A DNA stretch of 64,000 nucleotides from positions 2,976,001 to 3,040,000 of the forward strand of contig BSBM01000059.1 in the NCBI GenBank assembly GCA_027924585.1, read 5' to 3'. Shown here piece by piece: positions 1-11,092 of this stretch. Numbering within the stretch: position 1 is the stretch's first letter; the number at the start of each line of letters is the position of its first letter. The notes under the pieces are model-generated. The model worked only from the letters and a program-made list of their open reading frames with translations. It had not been told where the DNA came from and ran no database searches. The position numbers and the translations under genes are program-made. This stretch comes from Larix kaempferi. Its lineage: Eukaryota; Streptophyta; Pinopsida; Pinales; Pinaceae.

Positions 1-694
1 CATGGACAATTTTAATAAACATGCAAACTATCAGATTGGACATGTTGATAACATAGATCATCATTAGTTTTCACATTTTCCACTGTTATTCCATTGATTC
101 ATTTTGTTGGTGTGAGTCATGACTAGAGGATGGCTACATGTTGATGGGTTTAGAGCACTTAGATTTCTTAAGTTTTCTAATTAAGGTATCAACTAAAGCC
201 ACCTTGATATTTGGTATTCCCTAGGCCCCATACATAAAATTGAGCATGGTAAAATTCATGAGTTCAGATCTTATGTTTCCATTCTTAAAACATTTTTTCT
301 GGTCATATCCTATGAATAACTACAGAAAGAAAATTCTTACCTCCTAACAATCATTACACATCTCAAGACTCAACGTGATATTGTTTACCACATGCCTATC
401 ATGAATCCTTTAATAATTATCTATCGCCATTTTTGCATAAATACCAACAGAGAAAACAGTCTGACATAGCAAGCACAACACTACTTGCAATAATTGGAAT
501 TTTCTGCAACTTAAATGAGTTACTCTGTACAATATTTTTTTTGTAAATTTAAAGATAATGAATTGATCTTTATGGTATCAGTGGAATACTGTTTCCAGTA
601 TTTAAAAATGTCGAGTTCATCATGAGGGAAGAAAAAGTATATAGGCCTCAATATATTTATGAAAATTACAATATCTAAGATAGTATGACCGTAC
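1..694. other. No supported gene; downstream flank of chorismate synthase exons
   Basis: AT-rich sequence with only short chance ORFs. On the minus strand this is where the exon after the chorismate synthase exon ending at 695 would be expected. I do not find a convincing continuation, so the intron may be long and the next exon may lie left of the window, or the gene may be truncated. Confidence 0.5.
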
Positions 695-983
695 CTCAGT
701 CCCATCTTTCAGCTGAAGCATCTTCTTTTCTACAGCCCCAGCAGCTACTCTTCCAATAGATTCGTGTGCTGAAGATCTGCCACCTCCCTACATTTTATAG
801 AAACGCAATCATAACATATAAATCACTTAAGTTGTATGTTTAAAATCAACAAAACCTTAAGAGAGGCATGACTCAGCATAAAGGCATGTTGATGTATACC
901 TGCACTAAGCGAACACCATATTTGAAGTCATATGTGGCATCCGCATGAGAGGGCTGATACGCTAATGAAATTTCATTGTAATC
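695..983 (-). CDS. Chorismate synthase, two internal exons (gene fragment)
   Basis: Chorismate synthase makes chorismate from EPSP in the plastid shikimate pathway. Two minus-strand exons are seen: 983-900 (28 codons, containing [14 protein letters not shown]) and 787-695 (31 codons, containing [17 protein letters not shown]). Both are in phase 0, open, and bounded by AG acceptors and GT donors (gtatac, gtacgg), so they read straight through one intron. The motifs are family signatures. The second exon has His where plant enzymes normally have Arg in the SSARE motif. The N-terminal exons (TFGESHG region) were not found to the right, and the C-terminal exons are not visible to the left. This is therefore either part of a long-intron gene or a duplicated fragment. 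Identity is secure; functionality is doubtful. Confidence 0.85.
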
Positions 984-2398
984 CTGTCAAGTTCAGTAAA
1001 ATGCAATCAAGAAAGAGTGGATGTGGACTTTCAAAAGCTTGAATGCTTTAAACAATTGTCAATCACTTTGTAAAACTCAATGCCTAAATATATGACATAA
1101 TCCTATTCTCTATTCACAGTATCAACTCTGTAGCCGGGCACTCACAATGTCAGTAGACATAATCATCATAGAGTGAATTGTCTCCAAGAGCTTTTATGAG
1201 TTATCCAAGTACTTATCACGTTACCATAACCACATAAAGGAACACAAATCAGGATGGTTAGACTTAACAGGTCCAGATATACATGGATAGCATACATGTT
1301 TGGACTTAGGGACCAAACCATAGGGCTTATAGCTGTCAACAGCTAAACATTTAATACTAGATAGTAGCATTGCACTACTCCGTCTGGTAGTGATTGCCCC
1401 TCTACTAGACTTCACCCTCAACACAAGAAAAGTAAAAATGCAAGGCTTCGAAGTCCTTAGAGACTTACAGATACTCCTCCCTAAAGCAAGTAGCTTAATT
1501 CTTGTAGCAGCACTCCATGCTAGGTTGTTTCCTAACGTTTTTGGGCATTCTGATAGTTCTGGGTATGTTTTAACAATGTCTCAACCCTCCAAACAGCAGT
1601 AAGATCGGTCCTAGGTATAATGTGGGAATCTTCCTTGTAGTGGCATCCTTGATTTAGCCTAAACCAGCAACAATAAGTAAGTTTGGGCAATTTTTAGGTA
1701 AAGAACAACAATAAAGATCTTAATTTCTCAAGTTCCTAAAGTCAAGCTACCATGATCAATTTGTCCACTTTTGGAACACTCAAATCCTAGGACATAATGT
1801 ACATCTTTGTCACCTTACCATACTCACAAAATTGATAATATTCAGTCTTTGTTTCCATCATAATACAATAAGCATTAATCTAATAGTACCACATAGCACA
1901 AGACAGGAAACAAATCTTTGTCTTCTTGGACCTGAGTAGTTTATATTTACATGATAAATGAATTCATACTAAGTACTTTGGATACCTGTGGGATGAATTA
2001 GTCACCTATATTGAAAATGGAATTCCCAATGAATTTCTACTAGAATGAACAAGGCAAATACAAAGACTATTTTAGGTTTTGAGCCTGTGATTATGATTCT
2101 TAGGGTATCATCGAAATAGATTACAGGTTATAAGAAAACATGTTTTTCTGGGAACCAACCAACCCACACTTGTCCTGAAAATACACAATGAACTGTACTG
2201 GTCTTTATTGGGAGTATAATGATTATATATATGTATCTATCTCAGATGCGCTCATTGCATTGGTTCAAATCAATATGCTTGTCTACTACGTCTCATATCT
2301 TCACTTCTGTAGAAATCTTCTCAGTAGGAAGGAATTTATAGAACGAAAAAGGAATTGCAGAAGCCAGTTTTTCATATAATTGCACTGGACTGATATTT
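984..2398. other. No supported gene
   Basis: About 1.4 kb with short ORFs only. Nothing resembles upstream chorismate synthase exons. A stretch of roughly 45 bases near 2,025-2,070 recurs at 3,150-3,195 (gaatttctactagaatgaac), a short dispersed duplication flanking the IDA-like locus. Confidence 0.5.
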
Positions 2399-2851
2399 AT
2401 GGCAATGGTGCTCCATTGTTACAATGTTCTATGGTTGGAGATGATTTTCATTTTGGTTCTCCCAGCCATGGTGATTGCAGAGGGTCGAAGGTCTCTTGTC
2501 TCTAATGTTGATCTTGTATCTTCAAGATCCTCAGTAAGACAAGATCAACAAATTGGGTCTGGAAACAACAGGGTTCAAGATATCCATCATGTCCAGAATC
2601 TCATGGTAAGACAAGAACAGCAAAATGGGTCTGGAAACAATAGGGTTCAAGATATCCATCATGTCTAGAATGTCATATTGCACAGCAGAAGGTACTCCCG
2701 TGATGTTATGAACATGTTTCAGATGCTCCCCAAAGGTCAGGTTCCTCCATCTCGCCCTTCTCCTATCCATAACAATCATCCTAGTAGAGGAACTAATCAT
2801 AGAACTGCCTTCCCACAAAGAGAATCAGGCTCACCTGATCATCAGCCTTAG
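2399..2851 (+). pseudogene. IDA-like (IDL) secreted peptide-hormone precursor with one nonsense codon
   Basis: IDA/IDL peptides are secreted ligands of HAESA-type receptor kinases that control organ abscission and cell separation. The frame opens with ATG at 2399, followed by a hydrophobic signal-peptide-like segment (about residues 8-27, then AEGRR). A variable region with a 24-residue tandem repeat follows. The same frame later encodes FQMLPKGQVPPSRPSPIHNN (2717-2776), which matches the EPIP core of IDA-like peptides (LPKG-x-PPS-x-PS-x-x-HN), and ends at TAG 2849. A single in-frame TAG at 2666-2668 interrupts it. In the sister repeat copy the same position is CAG (Gln), so this is a C-to-T nonsense change. 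A 23-codon tail after the motif is unusual, since IDL precursors normally end at or close to it. The locus is intronless, as in the family. Confidence 0.75.
2534..2677 (+). repeat. 72-bp in-frame tandem repeat in the IDL precursor
   Basis: Two 72-bp (24-codon) copies, 2534-2605 and 2606-2677, encode similar residues (QDQQ/QEQQ-x-GSGNNRVQDIHHV). The second copy degrades after about 60 bases. The period is a multiple of three, so the duplication kept the frame open. The nonsense codon lies in copy 2. Confidence 0.9.
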
Positions 2852-3418
2852 TTTTTTTGTGATAGTGAAATTTATATAATGTGAATGGGCCAGGCTGGAG
2901 AGGGCCTGTTTCATCTCACATCTCCACCAAGTTTCAAGGTTACTGGTGGAAGAGGCACTAGTGGTGATAATATGAAGCATCTTGTAAGAGAAAAAACTAG
3001 CATATATTGATCTGGTCTATGTAACTTACAGCAGGTGGATTATTACCTGTATTTTTTTATGTTATGCACTGATATTCAATAGTTTATAATATTCTGTTTT
3101 TGATATTGGGGATTGATATTCAATAGAGCATTTACAATTTCCTAGGAGAAGAGATCCCAGTGAATTTCTACTAGAATGAACAAGGCAAATACAAAAACTA
3201 TTTGCAGAAAATATATTTTCCTTTACATGATGCTTATCTTTTTGTCTCATTAATTAAGTCCACCAATTGCAACTTCAAGATGCAGAGAACACTTTCAACA
3301 GTAACTATATACACTCTCAACAGTGTTGCTAAAAATGCATTGTTTCACCCTAGAATAGCTCCTTGAAAATTCTTCCATGCAAAAATTATGTATGTATCTA
3401 TGTAATTATAGATGGGAC
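2852..3418. other. IDL 3' flank; no supported gene
   Basis: Sequence following the IDL-like frame. It could contain the 3' untranslated region. It includes the second copy of the 45-base dispersed duplication (about 3,150-3,195) and no supported coding region. Confidence 0.4.
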
Positions 3419-3795
3419 AGCGTGGGGCAAACTGAGTTTATTTCCATTTTGGTTATATATGTTTCATTGCAAATCATCTTGATAATCTGAGTTAGACATG
3501 GAAAAGAGCTAAAATTGCATAGTTGGCACACACCAGTTGTGATTATGGCCCATTTTGATTTTGGTTGTCTATGGTTAAATTTAGAATGCATGTTAGTCCA
3601 TAGATCATAAAATATTGAAGATCTAAGTTCCCCACTTCCTCGAGGATGGCATAGCGGGGTCTAGATACACCACCTGTGCACACAAATACACCTTCACACA
3701 GACCCACCTACTTGTCTAAATATTTCCAGAATTGGATTATGCATTGTAGGAGGAAAATAGAAACATGGTACTGAATGCTAATAATAACAATAATA
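3419..3795. repeat. Mosaic repeat, segments A1 (3419-3510) and B1 (3511-3795)
   Basis: Segment A1 recurs at 4459-4550 and segment B1 recurs at 7891-8175, both in direct orientation with few mismatches. A and B are adjacent here but separate elsewhere, so this copy looks like the parental arrangement of a larger dispersed repeat. B ends in a short AAT-type microsatellite in both copies. No coding capacity is apparent. Confidence 0.8.
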
Positions 3796-4458
3796 AACAA
3801 AGGTGACCCTTTTCAAAGAAATCCAAACACAAAATCCTAGTCCACTGGTGCAAACTTCGATATAGAACATAATGAAAATGGTAGTCATATCCAATATATT
3901 TTAACTCTCTCAATACATATGGACAATAATGGTTTTTTAGATTACCACCCTATATATTCAAAAAATTCATTCTAGCATCAGCTATGGAGAAAAAATCCAA
4001 TGGACCAACTACTCACATATCTGACTTGCTACAATCAGGGCATCTTTGTTGAAGAATTCAGATAGGATTTTTGAGCTTGTGCACAAGGCAGAATGCCTAA
4101 ACAAAGAGGCGTACAAGAAACTAATATCATCAAAACTGTAGCCTTCCTCACAACATGCATAATGAAGGAAATATGGTTTGACAAACCCTCTTTGGAGGAA
4201 TTATAGTCTCCTATATAATGGAATTCCTATATATCTGAGCATCCACAGGTAGGTCCATCAGCCTATGAATACCTTGAATGGAAATCAAAGCAATCAGTAT
4301 AAGTTTGTGATATTCAACCATAAATTGAGGAGAATAAAAGAAAAGGTACTATGGCAATACATCAAGGATAATTAGGACATCTCTGAATTAAACCTATCCA
4401 CAACTAATAAACACATATAAATCAACAACAAAATAAAATTAAGTGAGGAAATTATGAT
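3796..4458. other. No supported gene
   Basis: Only short chance ORFs. Nothing recognised between repeat B1 and repeat A2. Confidence 0.5.
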
Positions 4459-4550
4459 AGCGTGGGGCAAACTGAGTTTATTTCCATTTTGGTTATATAT
4501 GCTTCATTGCAGATCATCTTGATAATCTGAGTTAGACATGGAAAGAGCTA
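4459..4550. repeat. Dispersed repeat segment A2
   Basis: Copy of segment A1 (3419-3510) starting agcgtggggcaaactgag. It lacks the adjoining B segment and lies just upstream of the decayed Ty3 element. Confidence 0.8.
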
Positions 4551-4715
4551 ACACAAGCCCGAGAATATGAGTATTGAACTAAGGGCATAATCCCTCACCT
4601 ATGTTTCAATTAAGGGGCCTTGTATTAAGTAGTTGGGCTAAAATAGTATAGACAATGTTATGTCTTGTTCTTTGACACTCTAGCTCATCTATAACATAGG
4701 TATTTTGAACACTAA

Positions 4716-6140
4716 CTGCAAAGAGTGGAATATGAATTTCAAAGATGCAGCTTCTACTTCACGATGTCGGTGGAACTATCACCCAAGCGGCCATGGTGGA
4801 AGGAATTTTTGGTAGAATTTGACATGACCATTGAGTACCAAGTATGTAGACTTAACGTAGTTACCAATTCCTTGAGAAGAAAGGCACAACCTGAATCCTT
4901 GAGAGGAGGACAAGTTGTTAGTGTTGACATGAAGTCAAGTGCAGGTTTTTACCAACTTGCATTAGAGGATAAAGGAAGGGTTTTAGTTGGATCCCTCCTC
5001 AAGGAACATCATGAAGTAGTGAAGGAAGGCCAGATGATGAAGTTTTGGGTAGATAGCGAACTTCTGCACTTTGGTGATTGCATCTATGTGTGAAAGTCAT
5101 CTAATCTTAGGAAATATCTCTTAAAGGAGTGTCACGATTCACCATGCGCTAGGAACCTAGGACAATGGAGAATGGTTGCATTGTTGGATAGAGGCTACTA
5201 TTGGGAATTTGGGAGCATATGTAAATGGATGCAAAGGAGTACGCCAATACTTGTCTTGTGTGCCAACAAGACAAGGTAGATACCAAAATGAAGGTTGTCC
5301 CATTATAAACTTTGATAGTACCGGAGAGACCTTGGGTAAGTATCTCTATGCAATTCATCACTCATCTACCTATTTCACAAGGGTACAATGGGATTTTTTT
5401 ATATCGTGGATAGGTTTTCCAAGTATTCAATCTTCGTGCCAATGAAGGTCTCTTATGTTGTAGAAGAGGTTGTGAAGCTATATTTCAAGAATATTGTGAA
5501 GTACTAGGGTTTGTCATTAAGTATTGTGTCGGACAGAGAGTCAGAGACACAAGGTTCACTGGGAAGCTTTGGACAGATTTGTTCAAGCTTGTTGGAACCA
5601 AGTTGTTAATGAGTTCAAGTTATCTCCCATAGACCAATGGGAAAACAAAATGCATAAATGGCCTTTTGGAATACTACCTTAGGCATTTTGTGCAGGTAGA
5701 TCAATGAAACTGGCTAGAGTTTTTGGACGCCGCCCCATTCAACTACAACATGAAAAAGCGACCATTGGCTCCAAACATAGTTTTGCAAGGCTATTATGGA
5801 AAAAACCTATCAGCCATGGGATCCATGAAGGAATGGCATGGCAGGTTGGAAATGGCTTGTGTTCAACTAATAAACACAACGAAGAGGATTAAACGATGGG
5901 TAGACTATGATAGAAGGGAACCATATTTCAATGTGGGTGACGTGGTCTTGTTGAAGTTGGGAAGAGAACATTTCAAAACACTAAGTGGCATGGCTAGTAC
6001 TTTGCTGCAATGGTTTGAAGGGCCATTCAAGGTACTTGAGAAGATAAAAAATGTCACCTAATGATTGGAGCTTCCAGAGCACATGAGAGAACATTATTTG
6101 GTTCTCCATATCTGTCAGCTGAATCCATGTAGATTTAATA
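4716..6140 (+). mobile_element. Decayed Ty3/gypsy pol remnant (RNase H to integrase C-terminus)
   Basis: Translations in shifting plus-strand frames show the usual Ty3 order. First comes an RNase H end (KEFLVEFDMTIEYQ near 4800). A linker and an H2C2-like integrase zinc-binding relic follow near 5100-5280 (HDSPCARNLGQW, GYYW). Next are the integrase core end (GTKLLMSSSYLP-TNGKT near 5600, then LEYYLRHFVQVDQ) and its C-terminal part (GDVVLLKLGREHFKTL, EGPFKVLEKI near 5940-6050). A short LPEHMREHYLVLHICQLNP tail sits at about 6070-6125, as in chromovirus-type elements. Several stops and frameshifts break it. Gag, protease, most of RT and both LTRs are not recognised. It is dead and unrelated to the younger family at 51-64 kb. 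Confidence 0.85.
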
Positions 6141-7428
6141 ACAATGGTCCAAGTCAGGTCAAACCAACCCGATCTCTTGCAATGATAGAAAACAGGCTAG
6201 AGTACAGCATAACAGACCTATACAGTATTAGCTAGTACAGAACATCCAACTGGGAAGATATTTAGCCTGTGTTGTAGTTGAGATTGTCTTTGTAGAAGGT
6301 TGTCGAATTCTTGGACTTCCGTAATATTTTTGCTTTAAACTGTGTAGCTACAGTTTAAAAACTGAAATGGATCGCTTTCCAATCTTACTTTTATCTCCCA
6401 GCATAACTTGCTTGGATGGATTTTGTATTTTCAATCTTTTATGTGAAATGATGAATCTATTACAAATATTTTGGTGACATTTGCACACTGTACCCACCAT
6501 AACCTACTTCGGTATCTTGAAGAGGCTATGTTGTGTATATTAAAATGTAGAAGAAACATCTAGGCAACACAAAGTATCCCTCATAAAAATACTAGTTATT
6601 GACTAAAGCAAAGAGTGGTAGACTCGAGTTCAATACTCTAGATAGCACCAACACTAAGATTCAACTAAGCTAATTTGATACCTCGTCTCAAATCCTTTCT
6701 TATTATTGATGACCAAATGAAATTATGTCACCCATTTCATATATCAATTGTTTTCAAACTATGCATGACACCATGTTCTACAAGGATAACTCCTATCACA
6801 CAGTCAGTTGCACAATAAACAAAGGCATCTCTTTAATTATTCTGAAACCTTCTGCTAAGGAAGTTTTACCTTTTAAAATATGCTTAGTAGGTTATGTAAC
6901 TTGAGAGAATCTGAGTACAAAAATCCTATAGAGATTTGCAAGACCAAGAATACTGCGGAGTTCCATAAGGTCTCAAAGAGGAAAGCAACCTCCAAAGATC
7001 TGTATTCTCTCAAGGCCAATGTGAACACCCATTTTGCAGATGACAAATTCAATTGCACAGGCCTGGAAATGTGTTGCTTATTTGTCCCCCTGGAAAACCT
7101 TGTCTTTGATCTCGAACCAAAAATATTCCTACCATCCCAAAAGCTCTAGGGCACATGAAATAGTTCCAACAACCTATTAGATACTGTCCAATCCATAGGT
7201 ACATGTTTTCTCACAAATATTGTGACAAAAAAAACCCCAAGTGGACACCCATGCGATATGGGAGATAACATAGGGCTACTACAAAGTATTCTCTAACAGA
7301 GTGGGTGGGTTTGATATTACATTGTTTTCTTTCTGAATATGTGGCTGAATGGTGGTGAAGAGATGTTATGCTCTCCCATTCCATTGAGAAGGATGATAGT
7401 TTTCCTACAGTGAAGTTGTTGACAACTA
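6141..7428. other. No supported gene
   Basis: Intergenic sequence. An 89-codon plus-strand ORF at 6880-7149 has no recognisable motif and no supporting context, so I do not call it. No LTR border of the Ty3 remnant is visible. Confidence 0.45.
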
Positions 7429-7568
7429 AGTTTTGAGCCTGTGAGATCAGATAATTTTATTAATGTCCAAAAATTACTGCATTTGAGTTTAGATCCTATG
7501 AGGTAAGATAATTTTATTAATGTCCAAAAATGATTGCAGATGAGTTTCGATCCTGTGAGATAAGATGG
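7429..7568. repeat. 57-bp tandem repeat, about 2.5 copies
   Basis: Units start at 7429, 7486 and 7543 and share agtttngatcct-tgagntnagataattttattaatgtcc-type sequence. The period is divisible by three, which creates a repetitive minus-strand ORF (7317-7610) that I regard as a by-product. Confidence 0.85.
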
Positions 7569-7890
7569 GACTGCTAAGTACATCACTATCAATACAAAGT
7601 GGGAGTGCAAAAACTAATCCTATAAAAACAAGATAAAAGCATCTCTAATCTATAATATCAAAGATCTAAAATAAAAATAAAAATAAACAAAAGCATAGTA
7701 CAAAGTTGTGGTGCATTGCCTAGAGTGTGAACTTGCATAGAATTTCCTATGGTTGGTAGGAAACCTGTTCTCCAGCACCTATTCCATGTGGTTCAACAAA
7801 AATTATAGATGAGTAGTAATTTACCATGTTCAATGTTATGAATACTGTATCTACCATTGTCGGCTGAAAATTATATGACGTAATATATTT
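7569..7890. other. No supported gene
   Basis: AT-rich spacer between the 57-bp tandem repeat and dispersed repeat B2. Nothing recognised. Confidence 0.5.
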
Positions 7891-8175
7891 AAAATTGCAT
7901 AGATGGCACACACCAGTTGTGATTATGGCCCATTTCGATTTTGGTTGTCTATGGTTAAATTTAGAATGCATGTTAGTCCATAGATCAGAAAATATTGAAG
8001 ATCTAAGTTCCCCACTTCCTCGAGGATGGCATAGAGGGGTCTAGATACACCACCTTTGCACACAAATACACCTTCACACAGACCCACCTACTTATCTAAA
8101 TATTTCCAGAATTGGATTATGCATTGTAGGAGGAAAATAGAAACATGGTACTGAATGATAATAATAATAATAAGA
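7891..8175. repeat. Dispersed repeat segment B2
   Basis: Near-identical direct copy of 3511-3795, beginning aaaattgcatag. It ends in an expanded AAT/AAG microsatellite and abuts the WSD-like exon at 8223. Confidence 0.85.
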
Positions 8176-8222
8176 AGAAGACAACGAAGAGAACTTACCC
8201 AGACCCAAAGAGCTAATATGGT

Positions 8223-8470
8223 TTACAAAACCCCGTGATTTCCCTGCAACTCGAAATGGAACCAGATGAATTCTCCGAGGGAATGATGGATCTTAATAAC
8301 CAATGTGGCTCTAGCCTTGCTCGTTTTATAATTCAAAAGGTGGAATTCCCACAGAGGTCGAGATTGATCGAGAGATCTGAGGGCCAATTTAGAGGTATAT
8401 TCGTCCACCCAGGCATATGATTCCTGGCCAGGGGGAAACTCTGGAATAAATATGTGGTCATCGACGTTTA
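8223..8470 (-). pseudogene. WSD-type wax ester synthase/diacylglycerol acyltransferase exon
   Basis: WSD enzymes acylate fatty alcohols or diacylglycerol at the endoplasmic reticulum during wax synthesis. The minus-strand exon starts after a CAG acceptor (8471-8473). It reads VDDHIFIPEFPPGQ, then a middle part with LRSLDQSRPLWEFHLLNYKTS, then IKIHHSLG, the region of the HHxxxDG acyltransferase motif. The match stops exactly there: Asp-Gly is replaced by Glu-Phe and the frame runs into non-homologous residues and a stop at 8223. The catalytic motif is therefore broken. No other exon is recognised on either side. The downstream side runs into repeat B2, suggesting that a rearrangement truncated the gene. 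Confidence 0.8.
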
Positions 8471-9162
8471 CTGTTGTTTTCTGCTATCGCAACGCTGCCT
8501 TATCATCCTTCTTCTGCAAAGCAAATACAGAAACATAAATATATGAGAGCAGAGATATATATATCCAACTCCAAAGAAATGAGATATTACAGACTACAGT
8601 ACGCCCTGCAAGACAAATTGAAGGAGGTTCTTTGGCAAAAGGGCATCGACCATCATTTTCTTGCAGCGAGTGATTTCTGTTATGGCTTCATCAAATTCAA
8701 TCGAAACATAAAATGATAAAATTATTATTATCATGCCAAACAGAAACCGTTCTCATGCGCACCGGATGTTTAAAGGGGGAGTGGAGCCTGAGCGGACGAT
8801 ACCCAAACGTTTCAATCTTCCATCGGTTACAATGGATACAATAGCGCATATGTCATAGCACAAAAAACAACCAATTAAACCAGATGCTCCATTCTCTCTC
8901 ACAGATGAAAATGCGGCCATCAGATGCTCCATCAATGCGGCCATCAGATGCTCCGTGAACTCCAACTCTCCCCCTCTCTTCTTTTGGGGATTTTGAACAT
9001 CGAGAAAAGAATGGAGTAGCTAATGCAACCCCCTAATTGACCATTCTCTGCAAACGCCCGGAAAGAGAAACCCCCCTCGAACTCGCCAACTACATTCTGA
9101 GCACTGGCAGAGGGCCTGAGAATTGTAGGGAAATTCATAGTTGTATGCGAAATATTAATTGC
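8471..9162. other. No supported gene
   Basis: Upstream side of the WSD exon. A minus-strand open stretch near 8,600-8,710 (containing VSIEFDEAITEIT) looks mildly protein-like, but I cannot match it to the WSD N-terminus. An 18-base phrase (gcggccatcagatgctcc) is repeated near 8,910-8,955. Confidence 0.4.
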
Positions 9163-9682
9163 CAATTATGGCGATCAAGAAGATCAGCAGAAAACGAAGC
9201 ATTGGATAATTTGGATCGACTAGGGGTTGGAGCGATGTGAGGACTTGGACGAATCTAACAGCACAATCATTTTGAAAACGATGGATAACTAATATTGATA
9301 CTGATAGGACATGCCGACACCCATTGTAAGAAGAATCTCCTGGATCGTTGGACGGGGACCCATTGATAGAACTCGAACACAACGGAGTAGGAAAGGTATG
9401 ATTCCTTCCAACTCCTATACATTTGAAAACTTGCATAGGTGTTCAATTTCATTACATAGGTGTCCAATTATGGCGATCAATAATATCAGCTGAAAACGAA
9501 GCATTAGATAATTTGGATCGACTAGGGGTTGGAGTGATGTGGGGACTTGGACGAATCTGACAGCACAATCATTTTGAAAATGATGGATAACTAATATTGA
9601 CACTGATAGGATTCGCTTAATGGAGAAGTTCACACGCCGACACCCATTGTAAGAAGAATCTACTGGATCGTTGGACGGGGAC
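9163..9682. repeat. Direct duplication, 302-bp offset
   Basis: 9163-9362 and 9465-9682 are about 90% alike (anchors ggcgatcaa, ggatcgactaggggttggag, tggatcgttggacggggaccca). The second copy carries an extra 20-odd bases (ttcgcttaatggagaagttc). Related minus-strand ORFs (9155-9436, 9415-9726) arise from the duplicated sequence and have no recognisable domain. Confidence 0.85.
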
Positions 9683-10274
9683 CCAGGGTTGGAATTTGGA
9701 TTTTTGGATTTATGTTTGCCCATCACACAATTTTTGTTTATTTTTTGTTTATGTTTTGTGTTCCTGTTCGGAGTGAGCTATTATCTTTTAAAAGTGACTG
9801 TCAATGTGAGAGAGTAGTTGATTTTGTGATCGATGTCATGTCAGATTATGTTCTTCCATATATTCTTCAACTTGCATGATGCATCTTGAAACACTTAGCA
9901 AGTGATTATATATTCTATTTTATTTTGGAAAGATCTCAACACGTGGAAAGCGGTTATAACGTTGGACATTATGTGAAGTACAAAGAACTTTACGTGAAGA
10001 ACCAAGGGAGAGTTGATCCAGATTCAAACCAAAGCATAACAAAAGCATAAGGATCATTTAGCGAGTGATTCAAACCAAAGATTGAGATTGATCCATGAGG
10101 CCATCTCAATGAAGAAACCTACTTCAATCGGTTGACCGAGAAACTAATAGATTTCAAGTTATTTCTTGAGATCCTTCATTGGAACACCACTAAAATAATA
10201 AAGAATCCAAGAACTCTATTATATATATGTTTAAACACATTTAAATATAATTATGGTAATTACATTGCTTTTTT

Positions 10275-10315
<41 letters not shown>

Positions 10316-11030
10316 GCTGTAATATTGTTTTTTTGCAATAACTACATCCATTGGGAATTGGAATGAGAAGGACTTTATAGTTTTATGAAAAATAATGATT
10401 TATAGCTTTATAAGAAATAATGATATATAATCTTCATAAAATTTTAATAAATATATTTGTTTTATAAATATATATATATTTGATTCTACTTTAAATTTAT
10501 GTAAACATTATTGTTTCAGACCTAAACACAAAAAATATTGAAAAAGTAAATAGCTGCCTTATAGCTTAAAAACAATAATAATATAATTAATGCACAAATA
10601 GATATTAATATTACAAAATTAATATTATTGCAAAATTAATATTATTTTGTAATACAACAATATACAAAAGTAGGGATGATAACGACAATTGTGTAGAGAG
10701 AAGTATAAATTCTTGAAGGTCTATGACCAAAGAATTTTTTTTATATGAAAACACTCGAGTGAAAGAGAAAACGCTTAGATGTGCCCCTAACGAGGGAAGC
10801 AACATTGCAAGCTGTTACAAAGTTGATGGTAGTTTGAATCTATTTAAAAAAACACAAATTAGATTTAAGCCATCTAGGATTTAAATTTAATTTCTTAAGT
10901 ACAGAGTTTGCTTATCATGCTTTGATTTTTAACAATAAAAGAAGACATTGGTGAGCTGCAAATCACTGAAAAAAACTTATAAATTTAGTGTTGGCATATC
11001 ATACCACATTCCAAACTAATATTCCCTCAT
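9683..11030. other. AT-rich stretch, no supported gene
   Basis: Contains a (TA)n microsatellite (10282-10312). At about 10316-10385 there is a short copy of the dispersed repeat also found near 17,955 and 19,270 (attgggaattggaatgagaa). No coding signals. Confidence 0.5.
10282..10312. repeat. (TA)n microsatellite
   Basis: About 15 uninterrupted TA units. Confidence 0.95.
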
Positions 11031-11035
11031 AAAAA

Positions 11036-11092
11036 GGGTATGTGACTTAGTGATAAATCCAACCCATAGGTCATGAGTTCAATTCCTAGCCT
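11036..11092 (+). repeat. tRNA-related SINE-like head (A box/B box)
   Basis: An A-box-like segment (gtgacttagtgataa) is followed at tRNA-like spacing by a B-box-like segment (gagttcaattcc). Not a foldable tRNA gene by eye; resembles the head of a decayed tRNA-derived SINE. Confidence 0.35.

Noticed and set aside
440-500. Possible third chorismate synthase exon on the minus strand (residues like LAMSDCF or ACYVRLFS)
   Set aside because: No frame gives the expected conserved continuation without an invented frameshift, and the splice phase does not fit.
9155-9726. Paired minus-strand ORFs suggesting a duplicated small gene
   Set aside because: Both derive from the 302-bp duplication; the frame relation is imposed by the repeat and no homology is seen.
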